64,000 nt of DNA from Pseudomonadota bacterium (GTDB lineage: Bacteria > Pseudomonadota > Gammaproteobacteria > Burkholderiales > Burkholderiaceae_C). The notes under the pieces are model-generated. The model was not told where the DNA came from. It worked only from the letters and a program-made list of their open reading frames with translations, and ran no database searches. Positions 63,827 to 64,000 of this stretch are shown here, piece by piece (positions within the stretch are counted from its first letter, which is position 1; each line of letters starts with the position of its first letter). The translations under genes were made by a program, and so were the position numbers. Location: NCBI GenBank assembly GCA_020161775.1, contig JAIUOW010000014.1, positions 79,748 to 143,747 of the forward strand, given 5' to 3'.

Positions 63827-64000
63827 AGGGTCAAGCCGCACGAGCAATTAGTATCAGTTAGCTTAACGCATTACTGCGCTTCCACACCTGACCTATCAAC
63901 GTCCTGGTCTTGAACGACTCTTTAGGGGGCTCAAGGCCCCGGCAGATCTCATCTTGAAACGAGTTTCCCGCTTAGATGCTTTCAGCGGTTATCTCTTCCA
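63827..64000 (-). rRNA. rrl: 23S ribosomal RNA, partial (3' end)
   Basis: About 174 bases of the 3' end of 23S rRNA are visible on the minus strand. The plus strand reads CACCTGACCTATCAACGTCC and CGCTTAGATGCTTTCAGCGG, matching the universal conserved 3' region in reverse. The gene continues beyond the right edge. The order 23S-5S-terminator on the minus strand is the normal rRNA operon end. Confidence 0.97.

Overview
The window comes from a GC-rich betaproteobacterium, most likely of the family Comamonadaceae (Burkholderiales). This is inferred from gene content and order: glyQ-glyS-gmhB-plsC, lnt-corC, aceK beside leucine-degradation genes, and a MerR-type LiuR regulator. It also fits the high GC and a repeat type in the 18.8-19.3 kb gap that looks like one recurring in this family. 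The species cannot be named from the sequence alone. The right edge enters an rRNA operon (5S and the 3' end of 23S, minus strand).

Layout. 1-12.9 kb, minus strand: a long leucine/isovalerate catabolic run. It holds both subunits of a methylcrotonyl-CoA carboxylase, a methylglutaconyl-CoA hydratase, HMG-CoA lyase, an acyl-CoA dehydrogenase and two AraC regulators, with a vapBC toxin-antitoxin pair embedded in the middle. 12.9-18.7 kb: tRNA pseudouridine synthase TruC, a HAD phosphatase, a YchJ-like protein, the TrkH/TrkA potassium system and a second acyl-CoA dehydrogenase. 18.7-19.3 kb: a non-coding block of inverted repeats, the only gene-free gap above 300 bases. 19.3-27.0 kb: a second leucine/acyl-CoA block (SDR, thiolase, AceK, carbonic anhydrase, isovaleryl-CoA dehydrogenase, thioesterase) with LiuR and two LiuR-type operators. 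The second operator faces a metallo-hydrolase gene. 27.0-32.8 kb: a possible tandem CesT-type chaperone with a small partner, then a very large multi-PAS histidine kinase and its response regulator. 32.9-39.0 kb: glyQ-glyS-gmhB-plsC-metallopeptidase operon, interrupted by a low-GC nucleotidyltransferase pair that resembles a toxin-antitoxin module. 39.1-45.9 kb: a transporter, Lnt, CorC, an acetyltransferase, an Lrp regulator, and 4-hydroxyphenylpyruvate dioxygenase with phenylalanine hydroxylase.

46.0-50.9 kb is the most unusual part: three plus-strand genes packed together. They are a class III nucleotide cyclase/TolB-like/TPR protein, a PAP2/vanadium-haloperoxidase-type enzyme that begins with eight perfect GGW repeats, and a subtilisin-type (S8) protease without a signal peptide. 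A lower-GC tract covers the TPR half of the first gene and the whole second gene, which suggests domain-level transfer. On the opposite strand follow a Crp-type regulator that keeps the cyclic-nucleotide contact pattern, a LuxR-type regulator, a hybrid histidine kinase, and a response regulator whose cyclase-like output domain has lost key catalytic residues. The whole 46-57 kb stretch therefore looks like a cyclic-nucleotide/phosphorelay signalling neighbourhood.

57.0-63.5 kb: lipid-related genes (lipase, GMC oxidoreductase with a twin-arginine-like small partner, FFLEELY-type protein, acyl-CoA synthetase, metallo-hydrolase). They are closed by a hairpin that can terminate transcription in both directions, between this cluster and the rRNA operon.
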